A stretch of DNA of 64,000 bases from JADCRZ01 sp037718865 (GTDB taxonomy: Bacteria; Bacteroidota; Bacteroidia; Chitinophagales; Chitinophagaceae): NCBI GenBank assembly GCA_037718865.1, contig JBBJMP010000007.1, positions 62,001-126,000 on the forward strand. The letters are read 5' to 3'. The translations under genes and the position numbers were made by a program. Position 1 is the stretch's first letter; each line of letters begins with the position of its first letter. The notes below the pieces were generated by a model, which was not told the origin of the DNA, ran no database searches, and saw nothing but the letters and a program-made list of their open reading frames with translations. Of the stretch, positions 8,809 through 17,826 are shown one piece after another.

Positions 8809-10224
8809 TTATTTGGTCACCTGTTTGTTAGTATGCATTTTTGGATGAGCTCTCGGTAATGGTTTTAAGGAGGCGATTATCAATCCTCCAATCAGCGTAC
8901 TGAAACCCAGGTAAGTAGGCTGCCACCACCCTCCCGTGGTAAGCGTTAAAAAACCAAAACTCATTAATATCCAGGGGAGTAAGTCCCCCAATCGAAGTCT
9001 TTTATAGCTTAAGAAAGCCAGTTTTAAACTCAGCATTACACGAACAAGGATCACACCCAGGCCCATCAATAGACCCAATTCCCCAATCAATCTTGACCAT
9101 TCTTCCTCGGCAATCAGAAAAGACACTTTCCCCGTTAGCAACATACTTCCAACAGGTGTACCCATACCCAGGCCATGTCCAAAAAATGGCTGTTCAGTGG
9201 TATTTGCAAAAGCCAGGATCATCCCTCCAAGAAAACGGTTTCCCAAAGTCCCTTTTAGACCACCCTCCACATCACCTGCGTGTTCAAATCGTGCGGTGAA
9301 TGTTTCAGCAGCTGTTTCAAAAAAGCTGACGTGGCCCAGCAAAGCTATAGCTATAATACTACCGATCAATGCCAATGTCATTTTGCGCAGATATTGGGGT
9401 TTTCTTAAGGCAAAGATTATGGCAAAAACAAGAGACACTATCACCTGGAAGAATAGGGCACGGCTTATGGATAGAGGAATGGAAATAACCAGGCTTATAG
9501 TAGCAAGGGTAAGTAAAATCCGGCTGACGTGTTTGAAATAAAACCAAAAATAAAAGATGAAAACAGCGGCAAAACCGTAAAAAAGGGTTGTTCCTGTAGT
9601 GAATGTGAAGGTTCCGGGTGGCCGGTAAAAGCCAAAAGCTCCGGCCTCAAATCCTGCACCTTCCATACTTCCGCCTACGCCCCGGTTTACCAAGGCGGAT
9701 TGCGGACTATAGAATTGGAGTGTTAAAAGAACCGTCATAAAGAGTGAAATAATTAAAGTCCACTTACCCATCTTTATAATGTCTTCCCGGTTAAAAACTC
9801 TTCCAATTACAAACATGCAAGGAAAGTAAATTAATAATATTCGCGCCCCATACATGGCGACTATAAGATTTCCGTGACCAAGGAAAACAGCTGTGAATAT
9901 GCTTACCATTGCAATTACGCCCATGGCAACCATATAAATATTCAGCGAAAAGATATTTCGCCTTATAGCCATAAACACTAACCAAATGGCAAGTGGATCC
10001 CGGATAACCAATAACGGAGTTGATAAACCAGGCAGTACCCATTTCCGCAAAGCGCCTTCAAAAATCAGCAATATAAAAAACACCCAGATACCCTTTTTAA
10101 GTAACCGGTTAGGGTCAGTCAACTTCTTAGGCCGCTGCCTGACCTTGTTAAGTGCCTGTCCGGCACCTTCAACTTGGTTAGGAGATGTCAATGTTGCACC
10201 ACGCGATAATATGGAAGAAGACAC
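8809..10224 (-). CDS. Wzy/O-antigen ligase-like polysaccharide polymerase
   Basis: A 471-residue polytopic membrane protein with ten or more hydrophobic helices. A large soluble loop between roughly residues 300 and 370 includes GTLGNRFLGGMILAF and FFGHGLGMGTPVG. This GHGLG loop resembles the periplasmic loop of the WaaL/Wzy_C family. With Wza, Wzc and Wzx in the same operon, the simplest role is Wzy, joining lipid-linked repeat units at the periplasmic face. The start is GTG at 10224. The cytoplasmic N-terminal tail of about 40 residues is polar and basic. Confidence 0.75.
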   Translation of the reverse strand: MSSSILSRGATLTSPNQVEGAGQALNKVRQRPKKLTDPNRLLKKGIWVFFILLIFEGALRKWVLPGLSTPLLVIRDPLAIWLVFMAIRRNIFSLNIYMVAMGVIAMVSIFTAVFLGHGNLIVAMYGARILLIYFPCMFVIGRVFNREDIIKMGKWTLIISLFMTVLLTLQFYSPQSALVNRGVGGSMEGAGFEAGAFGFYRPPGTFTFTTGTTLFYGFAAVFIFYFWFYFKHVSRILLTLATISLVISIPLSISRALFFQVIVSLVFAIIFALRKPQYLRKMTLALIGSIIAIALLGHVSFFETAAETFTARFEHAGDVEGGLKGTLGNRFLGGMILAFANTTEQPFFGHGLGMGTPVGSMLLTGKVSFLIAEEEWSRLIGELGLLMGLGVILVRVMLSLKLAFLSYKRLRLGDLLPWILMSFGFLTLTTGGWWQPTYLGFSTLIGGLIIASLKPLPRAHPKMHTNKQVTK

Positions 10225-10239
10225 GGTTTCGGGTTGTTA

Positions 10240-10986
10240 TTAAACATTACTGATCAGGAAAGTCACTATATATGCCTCTTTATTGTAAATATCTTCTCTG
10301 CAACGTAATACCTCGGTACAGGAAAGGCTAAAGGGTGGTTTATTGATGTAAACGCCGGAATCTTGTATTAGTCTAATGTGTGGTCCGGGGTGTTTATCCT
10401 TATTATAACTCTTCTCAGTTCCTTCTTTTAATAAATGTTCAGTGATAATTACGTATTTATATTTTTCAGCCTTTGCCAATATTTTAGCAATTTCATTATT
10501 AGAAAGATGTTGAAGCACTTGTCTGATCGTTAAAAGATCCGCCTCGGGTAAAACGTCAGTTGAACAATTTTTGTGGTAGAATTTTACAAAGGGAGACCCA
10601 TATTGTTTTAAATTTAAGTCAATCACATCCTTAACAACATCACACCCATTATAATGGAGAAAGGGATTCGCCCTGACTATTTTGCTACCTATTGCAAAAT
10701 CTCCACATCCTATATCTGTAATGACTTTGATACAATGTCTCTGTATAAAATCGTTAAGGAATAACACATATTGATCCGCACTGATTCCATGAGAACCAAA
10801 CCCACTTGAAAACGAATCAGGGTTTTCCGAGCTTACTCCCCATCGTTTATTTGTATAAATTTTCGTAAATACCTCTTCCGTATTCAGACCAGAAAATTCT
10901 AATTTTTCCTTCTGAAAAATCAACTGCCCATTTAAGTTTTTCAACAGGGGAACAGAAGACAGCCATTTTTTAAAAAATATCCACAT
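10240..10986 (-). CDS. Class I SAM-dependent methyltransferase
   Basis: A 248-residue protein with a Rossmann core. Motif I is VITDIGCGDFAIGSKIV (residues 88-104), followed by NGCDVVKDVIDLN and LLTIRQVLQHLSNNEIAKIL, the post-III helix. A lead-in of about 85 residues precedes the fold and includes NKRWGVSSENPDSFSSGFGSHG. That segment is common in polysaccharide-locus methyltransferases of the Methyltransf_23 type. It lies between the polymerase and a GT4, with short gaps on both sides. The acceptor is probably a sugar hydroxyl or a phosphate-linked group, but the sequence does not decide this. Confidence 0.75.
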   Translation of the reverse strand: MWIFFKKWLSSVPLLKNLNGQLIFQKEKLEFSGLNTEEVFTKIYTNKRWGVSSENPDSFSSGFGSHGISADQYVLFLNDFIQRHCIKVITDIGCGDFAIGSKIVRANPFLHYNGCDVVKDVIDLNLKQYGSPFVKFYHKNCSTDVLPEADLLTIRQVLQHLSNNEIAKILAKAEKYKYVIITEHLLKEGTEKSYNKDKHPGPHIRLIQDSGVYINKPPFSLSCTEVLRCREDIYNKEAYIVTFLISNV

Positions 10987-11012
10987 GCAAAAAGGTAATT
11001 ATTTTAAGCAAA

Positions 11013-12254
11013 TCAAAACGCCATGCCTACAGCCTCTGCAAGCTCCTTGCCGTAGACTTTCCACGGCCTGCTACGGGCGGTTTCCATCGCTTTTCGTCCG
11101 GCTTCGGCAATCACTCGAGGATGATAGAGAATGTCTTCAATAGAAGACTTAAGCGCCTGGGTTGATCCTGCCTGAACTAACCAGCCGTTTTGTCCATGTG
11201 TTATAAGGTCCGGACCAGCAGTCCTTTCGGTAGTAATGACAGGAGTGCCTTGCGACATGGCTTCGGTAATAACCAGGCCAAAGCCTTCAAAAAGTGAGGG
11301 CAATACAAGTACATCGTGGTTCCGCATCAGTTTAAGAATTTTGTCATGGGATAAGCTGGGAATCCAAACATGCCTGGCAAGCGCCGCATTTAAGGAAGAG
11401 CAGTCGTCCCCTTCTTTACGACCGACGACAGTCAGTTCAACATGATTGATCAGCGATTCAACCGCCGCAAACAGATCTGCGATACCCTTGCGCTGCGTAA
11501 GACTTCCAACGTATAGAAGTTTCACAGGCCGGGCCCTGGATATTGTTGAATAGTTGCGACTGTTACCAACAGGAGGGAAACCATAAGGTATCACTTCTAT
11601 GGGCGCTAGTACACCAGGAAATTCTTGGAGCGTTTGAGCGGTGTATTTGCTTGCCACAAAAATCCTGTCTGCCAGGCGCAACTCTTCATCTTTACGAGCC
11701 AGTTTTGCCACCGAATCCTCATAACTTGGCAAAGTGTTAACCCAGTCAGGCCAGCGCTCCCGCTCCATTTCCAGAATACGACGCCCCGCCCGCCAGTAGC
11801 CTATAGGAAGATCATAAAAGCATTTAATGCCAAGACTTTTTGCTTCTTTAAAGGAAAACGCACTTGCGTCTTCATAGCTATAAACCGCACATACTTCCTT
11901 CCTAAAGGCCCGTCTAAGGGTCAGGGCTACCCGCCTGTCAAGACTCTGATATACCGCATCGACGCTGAAAGGTCCGGTCTTACGACGAATTAAGATATTG
12001 ATACCTATTTTCGATGCTGCAAGCCGTCCTGCTTCCCGCCAACCCCATGTTTGGGTTGCCGATTTAAGAACAGGATCAAAACTTCTGCGACCGAACTCTG
12101 CAAACGGTCCAAAGGCACTGATTCGATCTAACACATCGCCGGGGAACGTTGCGATGGTAGTATGAAATTTAGCCAGAATGCCGGCTTCGCAGAGCCCTAT
12201 AGCTGCCGCCCGAACATTTTCATTTCCAGTTGGATGGGACATAAGTGTTTTCAT
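11013..12254 (-). CDS. Family 4 glycosyltransferase
   Basis: A 413-residue GT-B glycosyltransferase. The C-terminal domain shows LLYVGSLTQRKGIADLFAAV and PSLFEGFGLVITEAMSQGTPV (E-x7-E), then TTERTAGPDLITHGQNGWLV, a complete nucleotide-sugar site. The N-terminus begins MKTLMSHPTGNENVRAAA, a short first strand and loop seen in GT4 members that lack the usual GG-x-E start. Its ATG overlaps the stop of the upstream GT4 by 4 bases, so the two are co-translated. Confidence 0.85.
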   Translation of the reverse strand: MKTLMSHPTGNENVRAAAIGLCEAGILAKFHTTIATFPGDVLDRISAFGPFAEFGRRSFDPVLKSATQTWGWREAGRLAASKIGINILIRRKTGPFSVDAVYQSLDRRVALTLRRAFRKEVCAVYSYEDASAFSFKEAKSLGIKCFYDLPIGYWRAGRRILEMERERWPDWVNTLPSYEDSVAKLARKDEELRLADRIFVASKYTAQTLQEFPGVLAPIEVIPYGFPPVGNSRNYSTISRARPVKLLYVGSLTQRKGIADLFAAVESLINHVELTVVGRKEGDDCSSLNAALARHVWIPSLSHDKILKLMRNHDVLVLPSLFEGFGLVITEAMSQGTPVITTERTAGPDLITHGQNGWLVQAGSTQALKSSIEDILYHPRVIAEAGRKAMETARSRPWKVYGKELAEAVGMAF

Positions 12255-13309
12255 GAAATCGATGGCTGATTGACAACGGCTCTTTCAATGATCTCCAAAT
12301 ATCTGCCGGAAATGACATCCGGGTAATGCGCTGCAAGATGACTTGTTGCCGCCTCACGAAGTTGCTTTTCCAGGCCGGGATTTTCAAGTACCTTCCGTAT
12401 GCATGATACAAGAGCATCCACATCACCACGCCGAAAGGTAAGCCCGGCATTACCAACGGCATCGGGAAGGCCGCCTCCATCTGAAACAATAGGTAGACAT
12501 CCACAAGCCATTCCTTCCAGAACGACAATCCCAAAAGGCTCTTCCCAAAGTGAAGGCACAAGAATGAAACGATGCCTATTTAAGCAATTAACCAACAACT
12601 CTCCACTAAGAGAACCCCTGAATGCTATATTTTTCTGCAGGCCAAGCTCCGAAACCATGCCCTCAAGGCGTTCCTTTTCAGGACCATCTCCCACTATAGT
12701 CAACAATAAATTTGAAGGAACTGCTTTTTGCAGATCTCTTTCCGTGAAAAGAGAATGAAAGGCCTGAATGGCAAGATCAGCGCCCTTGTCGGAAACCAAC
12801 CGACCAAGAAAAACGAAATCAGCAGTTTTTGGGACATCAGGAAGCATTCTAAATATATCCTTTTCATATGGATTCTCGATCACAAATGAGTCAGGCCAGC
12901 AACGTTTTCGAATCGCATTACTGCATGCAATTACCTTTTGAGCCCGGTTTAACCATTGAATCTTTAGCCGGTGTTGCCAATCGATCTTCCCCCCTATCTG
13001 AAATAACCAGGTTTGCAAGGAAATTATGGATGGACGACCAAAAAAAATACCGGGCCAGGACAACCGGAGACAAGGATTATTTTCGAAAATTAACTCTGCC
13101 CAGGCATGCTCCTTAAAGAGCCTGCGTTTACCAGGATTTCTGCACACCATAAAAGGAAAGACTTTACCTGTGGAATCTTTAGACCATGTTAGTAAGCGAA
13201 CTTCATGCCCTGCCTTGGAAAAGGCCCGAGCCAAAATTTCAGAACTGACCTCAATTCCACCAATGTCTGGATAAAATTTGTGAGATAAGAATAGAATTTT
13301 TAGAGGCAT
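12251..13309 (-). CDS. Family 4 glycosyltransferase
   Basis: A GT-B enzyme of 352 residues from ATG at 13309. An in-frame extension to 13360 exists, but its residues are not conserved-looking and the canonical first strand MPLKILFLSHKFYPDIGGIE starts here. The C-terminal domain contains FLGRLVSDKGADLAIQAF, DGPEKERLEGMVSELGL and PSLWEEPFGIVVLEGMACGC (E-x7-E). The motif set is that of WcaL/RfaG-type retaining transferases. A gap of about 256 bases separates it from the next gene upstream, the widest inside this operon. Confidence 0.85.
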   Translation of the reverse strand: MPLKILFLSHKFYPDIGGIEVSSEILARAFSKAGHEVRLLTWSKDSTGKVFPFMVCRNPGKRRLFKEHAWAELIFENNPCLRLSWPGIFFGRPSIISLQTWLFQIGGKIDWQHRLKIQWLNRAQKVIACSNAIRKRCWPDSFVIENPYEKDIFRMLPDVPKTADFVFLGRLVSDKGADLAIQAFHSLFTERDLQKAVPSNLLLTIVGDGPEKERLEGMVSELGLQKNIAFRGSLSGELLVNCLNRHRFILVPSLWEEPFGIVVLEGMACGCLPIVSDGGGLPDAVGNAGLTFRRGDVDALVSCIRKVLENPGLEKQLREAATSHLAAHYPDVISGRYLEIIERAVVNQPSIS

Positions 13310-13565
13310 AGATAAGAAAACAAATTTTAATGGTACCGAGAGAAGAATTAGGCTTGTCACTTATAATAATTTTAATTTGTCACTTACAAATTTGCGGTTT
13401 ACTTGTTTAAAAAAATTATTATCTAAAAGCCTTTCTTGCACTTAGACGCTCAAATTACTACACTCTTTTTTTTTGGAAACCATTTAATTACAAAAATTTT
13501 ACACCCTTGAATGCCCCTGCTAATACCACTATGTTAAAAACAAGAAAGGCATTTCATTTTCATCC
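13310..13565. other. AT-rich gap with 11-base inverted repeat inside the EPS operon
   Basis: A very AT-rich gap of 256 bases with no coding signal. It holds an inverted repeat, ataataatttt at 13363-13373 and aaaattattat at 13412-13422, plus two copies of a gtcactta-type word between them. It could hold a secondary promoter or a weak attenuator, or be a scar of module joining. No promoter could be fixed by eye. Confidence 0.3.
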
Positions 13566-14708
13566 TTAAGTCGCACGAATAGTTTTCATAAGAGTATTCT
13601 CCAACTGACGGGATACTTCCGACACTGTAGAACCGAGTGAGAAATCTTGTCTCTTGTAAGCAAGGTATTCTTCCAGATGGCCATTTCGGTATTCAAAAAT
13701 AGCAGGATGTGGGTTCAGGCTTTTTAATCCGCGAGCCTCCCAGGGATCCCTGACGCATAATACAGGCAGACCGTGTTCAAGCATTGCGGCTGCGGCTCCA
13801 CTTTTTTCGACCAGGGCAATTGGGGTTGTTGATAATCCAATTGATGCATTTCCCAGCACGTTGGAAATGCGTTCAGGTTGCTGTTCTCCAAGCACCTCCA
13901 CAACTAATCCGGCAGACTGCCACACGGCAGTCCAATGCTCTTGCTCAGTACCACAACGTCCAATTATCGTCAAGTAGATTTGTAACCCTTTTTTTCTGGC
14001 ATATAAGGCAACTTCCGTAGCCAACTCATCTACTGGAGCACCAGGATGAATAGTTCCAAAAAGGACTAGAGAAATAATGTTTTTATCTGCGGAACTTCGC
14101 GTCGTAGTTGACTTTGTGTTCATCTGGCGGATATTAGGGATGTTCGCAAATAATGGAAGATATTCCGCTTTGACACCAAGTTTAGCAAGTTGAGCCTGAT
14201 AAAGCCGGGTTTGGGTTTGAACGACATGGGGGTGCAATTTAGAGATCAAGGATTTAATCAATCTGCGTTGAACCATTCCCCATAAAATGTGTTTTTTTGT
14301 TGATTTTGTATCCATGCCAACCCATAATTCATGAAACATTATATGCCATCGCACTTCTTTAGCAAGGTTAAGTAGCAGGCCGCCAAGCCTAAACGGCAGT
14401 CCCTTTAAATGAAATGCAAAAGGTACATACTGAAGGCTTAGCCATTCGGGTTGAATCTCGTTTATCCATTCCTTTGCACGGTGGAAACGAGACCTTTCAG
14501 GCCACACGGAAGGCACTCGCAGCACCTGAAAATTGACACCCTCAATGTGCTGCGTGCCGGTAAATTGTGCTTTGAGATGGCGATCATTTAAGGCGATTGC
14601 AGACGCATGATGACCTTGGCGAACAAGTTCTCCGGCAAGACGACGTATATAGTCTCCAACACCATCGCAACCCGGCTCAAGCGAGCCACATAAAAAAACA
14701 ATTTTCAT
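13566..14708 (-). CDS. Glycosyltransferase, GT4-like fold
   Basis: A protein of 380 residues from ATG at 14708. The upstream in-frame extension lacks family signal, and MKIVFLCGSLEPGCDGVGDYIRRLA is a typical first strand plus donor-loop start. The N-terminal half resembles GT4 proteins. In the C-terminal half, LVLFGTIHPGAPVDELA replaces the usual 'GR...KG' motif and there is no clear E-G-F-G; instead EKSGAAAAMLEHGLPVLCV is present. The nucleotide site is therefore diverged, as in some GT4 relatives that act on unusual donors. It is co-directional with the EPS operon. Confidence 0.7.
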   Translation of the reverse strand: MKIVFLCGSLEPGCDGVGDYIRRLAGELVRQGHHASAIALNDRHLKAQFTGTQHIEGVNFQVLRVPSVWPERSRFHRAKEWINEIQPEWLSLQYVPFAFHLKGLPFRLGGLLLNLAKEVRWHIMFHELWVGMDTKSTKKHILWGMVQRRLIKSLISKLHPHVVQTQTRLYQAQLAKLGVKAEYLPLFANIPNIRQMNTKSTTTRSSADKNIISLVLFGTIHPGAPVDELATEVALYARKKGLQIYLTIIGRCGTEQEHWTAVWQSAGLVVEVLGEQQPERISNVLGNASIGLSTTPIALVEKSGAAAAMLEHGLPVLCVRDPWEARGLKSLNPHPAIFEYRNGHLEEYLAYKRQDFSLGSTVSEVSRQLENTLMKTIRAT

Positions 14709-14830
14709 AGTGATAATGCTGACTAATGTTAAACTTCCAACCATCTGTTATCAAAATACGGGCACCATTGTCAATACGTCTGATAACGACGAATCGTCCG
14801 ACTGTTGCTTAATGTAAATTTGTAATTAAG

Positions 14831-15823
14831 TTACTTATTGACACTCCACATTAATTTTATTCTTTTTAAGGAACGTAATAAATGAGACGGTAGTAGTCTG
14901 TTTATTACTTTATACTTTTTAATTAGCCTCCACTTCGGCTGTATCCGAAAGAATACTTCATAAGCAAACTGAAAAATATCGGCTGTTTTTTTTTCATCTA
15001 AAGACTCTTTAAAAGCTATTCTCCTGGTGGCGTCCTGAAGGCGGTATATTTTTACAAGCCGATCATTGAACTCGTTGTTTTGCAGATAGCTAAGAATGGC
15101 AGCGGATGAGTGTAATAGTTTCCGCCTCTTCCTGATCTGCTTTTCTTCCGGAAAAGTTTCCCCGGAATAATTTGAAGCGTGTACCCTGAATGCAGATAGT
15201 GGTTGTTCAATAAAAAAACTTTTCCCAAACGGTAATACCGCAAGGATCAAAAATTCATCAATATACATATCAACTGCATCAGGAATTTGGAGGACTTTTA
15301 AAATAGAAGACCTTGCAGCGTAAGTAGACCCTCCCCCGAAAAGAATGTTGCTATTATACAAACGGTGTAAGAGCCAATTCCCGTCAAGTGGTTTTCCTAA
15401 AATATCTCCCGGAAGATTTTCGATTTTTGAAAGCTGCGTTTCCTGATATATAATTTTAGCAGGTGTTGCTACATGCACGATATCTTTATCTGCCTCAAAT
15501 TCCTTAACAGATGCTGCAATTTTATCAGGAAAAAAAAAATCGTCCGCATCCAGGTTAAAAATATATGTACCCGTACTCTTGTGAATGCCATTATAGGTGG
15601 CGTTCGCCTTGCCCTTATTTTGCTGATAATAATATTTGATGGCGTCCTGATCAATGAAAGGCTTCAATACTTCCTTAGTATTATCAGTTGAGCCATCGTC
15701 TACTACAATTATTTCTATCTTCTCCGTAGGGTAATTCTGTTGCAACACACTATTAATTGCTTCACAGATATATTGGGCATAATTATAAGTTGGGATAATA
15801 ACTGAGACACGAGAACAGTTCAT
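14831..15823 (-). CDS. Family 2 glycosyltransferase
   Basis: A GT-A enzyme of 330 residues from ATG at 15823. The longer frame to 15880 would run into the upstream methyltransferase, while MNCSRVSVIIPTYNYAQYI is the classical GT2 start. VVDDGSTDNT and FNLDADDFFFPDKI (DxD) follow. The C-terminal third is basic and may contact membrane lipids or acceptor. It starts 22 bases after the preceding gene ends, near the 5' end of the EPS operon, and may be an early glycosyltransferase of the repeat unit. Confidence 0.85.
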   Translation of the reverse strand: MNCSRVSVIIPTYNYAQYICEAINSVLQQNYPTEKIEIIVVDDGSTDNTKEVLKPFIDQDAIKYYYQQNKGKANATYNGIHKSTGTYIFNLDADDFFFPDKIAASVKEFEADKDIVHVATPAKIIYQETQLSKIENLPGDILGKPLDGNWLLHRLYNSNILFGGGSTYAARSSILKVLQIPDAVDMYIDEFLILAVLPFGKSFFIEQPLSAFRVHASNYSGETFPEEKQIRKRRKLLHSSAAILSYLQNNEFNDRLVKIYRLQDATRRIAFKESLDEKKTADIFQFAYEVFFRIQPKWRLIKKYKVINRLLPSHLLRSLKRIKLMWSVNK

Positions 15824-15845
15824 TAATTTATATGATGTTAGAGGT

Positions 15846-16502
15846 TTACTTTTTAGCAGCAAATACAAACTGAAACCCAAACAATCCGGGCCAAAGTCTG
15901 GATGCGCGCCGATCTATGATTTTACCTAAAACCGGAAATAATACTCTAAAGAAAGGCAAAGGAAAATTGCCATGCCCTTCTTTTGCTATAATCCTTAATC
16001 CTGCACTGATAATCATTTTTTGGGCAGTTACCCAATCATAAAAACGATAATGAGTTATATCCATTAAACCTCCATTGGCCGAATATTGAAAACTACCACT
16101 TAGAAATTTTATTCTTTGTCTGAAATGCAAGATATTCGGCAACGCCACTATAATCACTCCTTCTTTATTCAAAAACGATGAAAAATCAGCCAATACTTTT
16201 TCCGGTTGATAAGTATGTTCAAGTACATGTGAAAAAATTATACAGTCAAAAGTACCATCAAACATAGGGGTTTCTTTGTTAATGTCTGCAATCCACACTT
16301 TATCTAATACCTGATTCGCAATGACATACTCATCTTTTGAGTAGGTGACACCGCATATGATCCTGTCTTTTCTTTGTTGCTTTAAAACTTTCCCCATTAT
16401 ACCTGTGCCACAACCCACATCCAGGATATTTAAAGCATTTATTGGTACTTTCGCAAAAACTTCGATGTTAAAGGAAGAGTATACAATTTTATGATTTTGC
16501 AT
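15846..16502 (-). CDS. Class I SAM-dependent methyltransferase
   Basis: A 218-residue Rossmann methyltransferase. Motif I is ILDVGCGTGIMGKVL near residues 25-39, followed by an acidic strand and SHVLEHTYQPEKVLADF, with VALPNILHFRQR after strand 5. The family (Methyltransf_11/23) is common in cell-surface glycan loci, where it modifies sugars. The ATG directly abuts the stop of the flippase gene upstream (16503), so coupling is likely. The substrate is unknown. Confidence 0.8.
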   Translation of the reverse strand: MQNHKIVYSSFNIEVFAKVPINALNILDVGCGTGIMGKVLKQQRKDRIICGVTYSKDEYVIANQVLDKVWIADINKETPMFDGTFDCIIFSHVLEHTYQPEKVLADFSSFLNKEGVIIVALPNILHFRQRIKFLSGSFQYSANGGLMDITHYRFYDWVTAQKMIISAGLRIIAKEGHGNFPLPFFRVLFPVLGKIIDRRASRLWPGLFGFQFVFAAKK

Positions 16503-17795
16503 TTATTTTTTGTTTCTGTATATCTTCAAGATACAATACGAAGCATGCATAACTACCTGAATTCCACTGGCAAATATATTTACCTTTAAGACATCTTCAA
16601 GAGAAGATAAACCTATTAAAAACGCGCCGCAGACTATTGACCCTATACCGACTGGTATGGAAATCAAGGGATTAATTGCATAACCTCTACCTGTTGATAA
16701 CACAACAGACGAAGCGGCAATCAGATTAAGGCAACTTCCTGTCAGGCTTAAAACAACCTCTATTTTCAAATTTGAGTAATTACCGCCTAAAACCCACAAC
16801 ACTTCCGAGGAGTATAACCATACAGTTCCAACAATACCTGCACTCCATAGCACCAGGACAGTTTGGATCTGGAAGTAGCGATTAAGAAGAAGCATTGGAT
16901 TATCAGGTAGCCGGGCAAAGCGAGGTGATACAAGGGTAGCAAAAAGCACGCCCAGCGGAGTTAGCATCATATCCACCCGGCCTAAAGCACCTATCTTGGC
17001 CACAGCTGCAATAGAACCAACAATCGAAATAAGCCATATGGTCATTTGCCCGGACACACACTGGTATAGAACAACAGGGAGTATGCGTTTAACTAAAGAA
17101 AGGATTTCCTTCCGCACAACGGTGTCCGGCTTTTGGCTTTGATCAAAGTAGTTGTGAGAACTTTTAAGTAATCGCTTGTTGGCCCAAAATTGCACAAAGG
17201 AGGCGGCCAGGAGAGCGACAAATGCCCATGGAAATATAAATAAAGAGAGGCTTAAAATTGATATTCGCGCTACACTTGATCCGATCTGTATTTTTTGCAG
17301 CGTGATGACGTCTTGCTGCAACTTATGAGCAATTTCAAGTAACATGCCTGACCCTGTAGCGATGAACGCCGGGATAATAGACAAGATAATGACCATGGAC
17401 ATCAACCAACTGACGCCGTGGTGCCTAAGCAAATACAACAACGCAGGCGTGGTGATAAGCAGGCTGAAAAGGGCAAATTTTTTTCTCAGGTCCAATCCGG
17501 TGGCCAGAACTGCACCCAGCTTTTCCGGGTTTGTCCAGACCTTACCCCCCTGCGACATTACGCCGGATGAAATGCCACCATCAGCAAGGAGGACCAATGT
17601 ACCGAGCATGGTGTTAGCCAAAGTATACAGTGCATACTCTTCGATCGGAAGTACCCTGATAATGAGAATTCCACTGATAACACCAATTGCCTGAACCCCA
17701 ATCTGAGCCGTACCGGTTATCGTAATGAGCCTGCCCCAGTCGAAAGCTTTTGCAAAATTTGGGTTAGCGTATATGCGTTCAACAAGCTTATTCAT
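16503..17795 (-). CDS. Wzx-type polysaccharide flippase (MOP superfamily)
   Basis: A 430-residue membrane protein with about 12 predicted helices spread over its whole length and no large soluble domain, the layout of Wzx/RfbX flippases. The N-terminal helix pair (TGTAQIGVQAIGVISGILIIRVLP) and the GRVDMMLTPLGVLFATLVSPRFA segment match the MOP fold. It would move undecaprenyl-diphosphate-linked repeat units from the cytoplasmic to the periplasmic leaflet. Its position directly after Wzc, and with a Wzy-like protein further on, supports a Wzx/Wzy-dependent pathway. Confidence 0.85.
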   Translation of the reverse strand: MNKLVERIYANPNFAKAFDWGRLITITGTAQIGVQAIGVISGILIIRVLPIEEYALYTLANTMLGTLVLLADGGISSGVMSQGGKVWTNPEKLGAVLATGLDLRKKFALFSLLITTPALLYLLRHHGVSWLMSMVIILSIIPAFIATGSGMLLEIAHKLQQDVITLQKIQIGSSVARISILSLSLFIFPWAFVALLAASFVQFWANKRLLKSSHNYFDQSQKPDTVVRKEILSLVKRILPVVLYQCVSGQMTIWLISIVGSIAAVAKIGALGRVDMMLTPLGVLFATLVSPRFARLPDNPMLLLNRYFQIQTVLVLWSAGIVGTVWLYSSEVLWVLGGNYSNLKIEVVLSLTGSCLNLIAASSVVLSTGRGYAINPLISIPVGIGSIVCGAFLIGLSSLEDVLKVNIFASGIQVVMHASYCILKIYRNKK

Positions 17796-17826
17796 GAAAT
17801 ATCAAGTACGCGCGTCAATTTCGTTA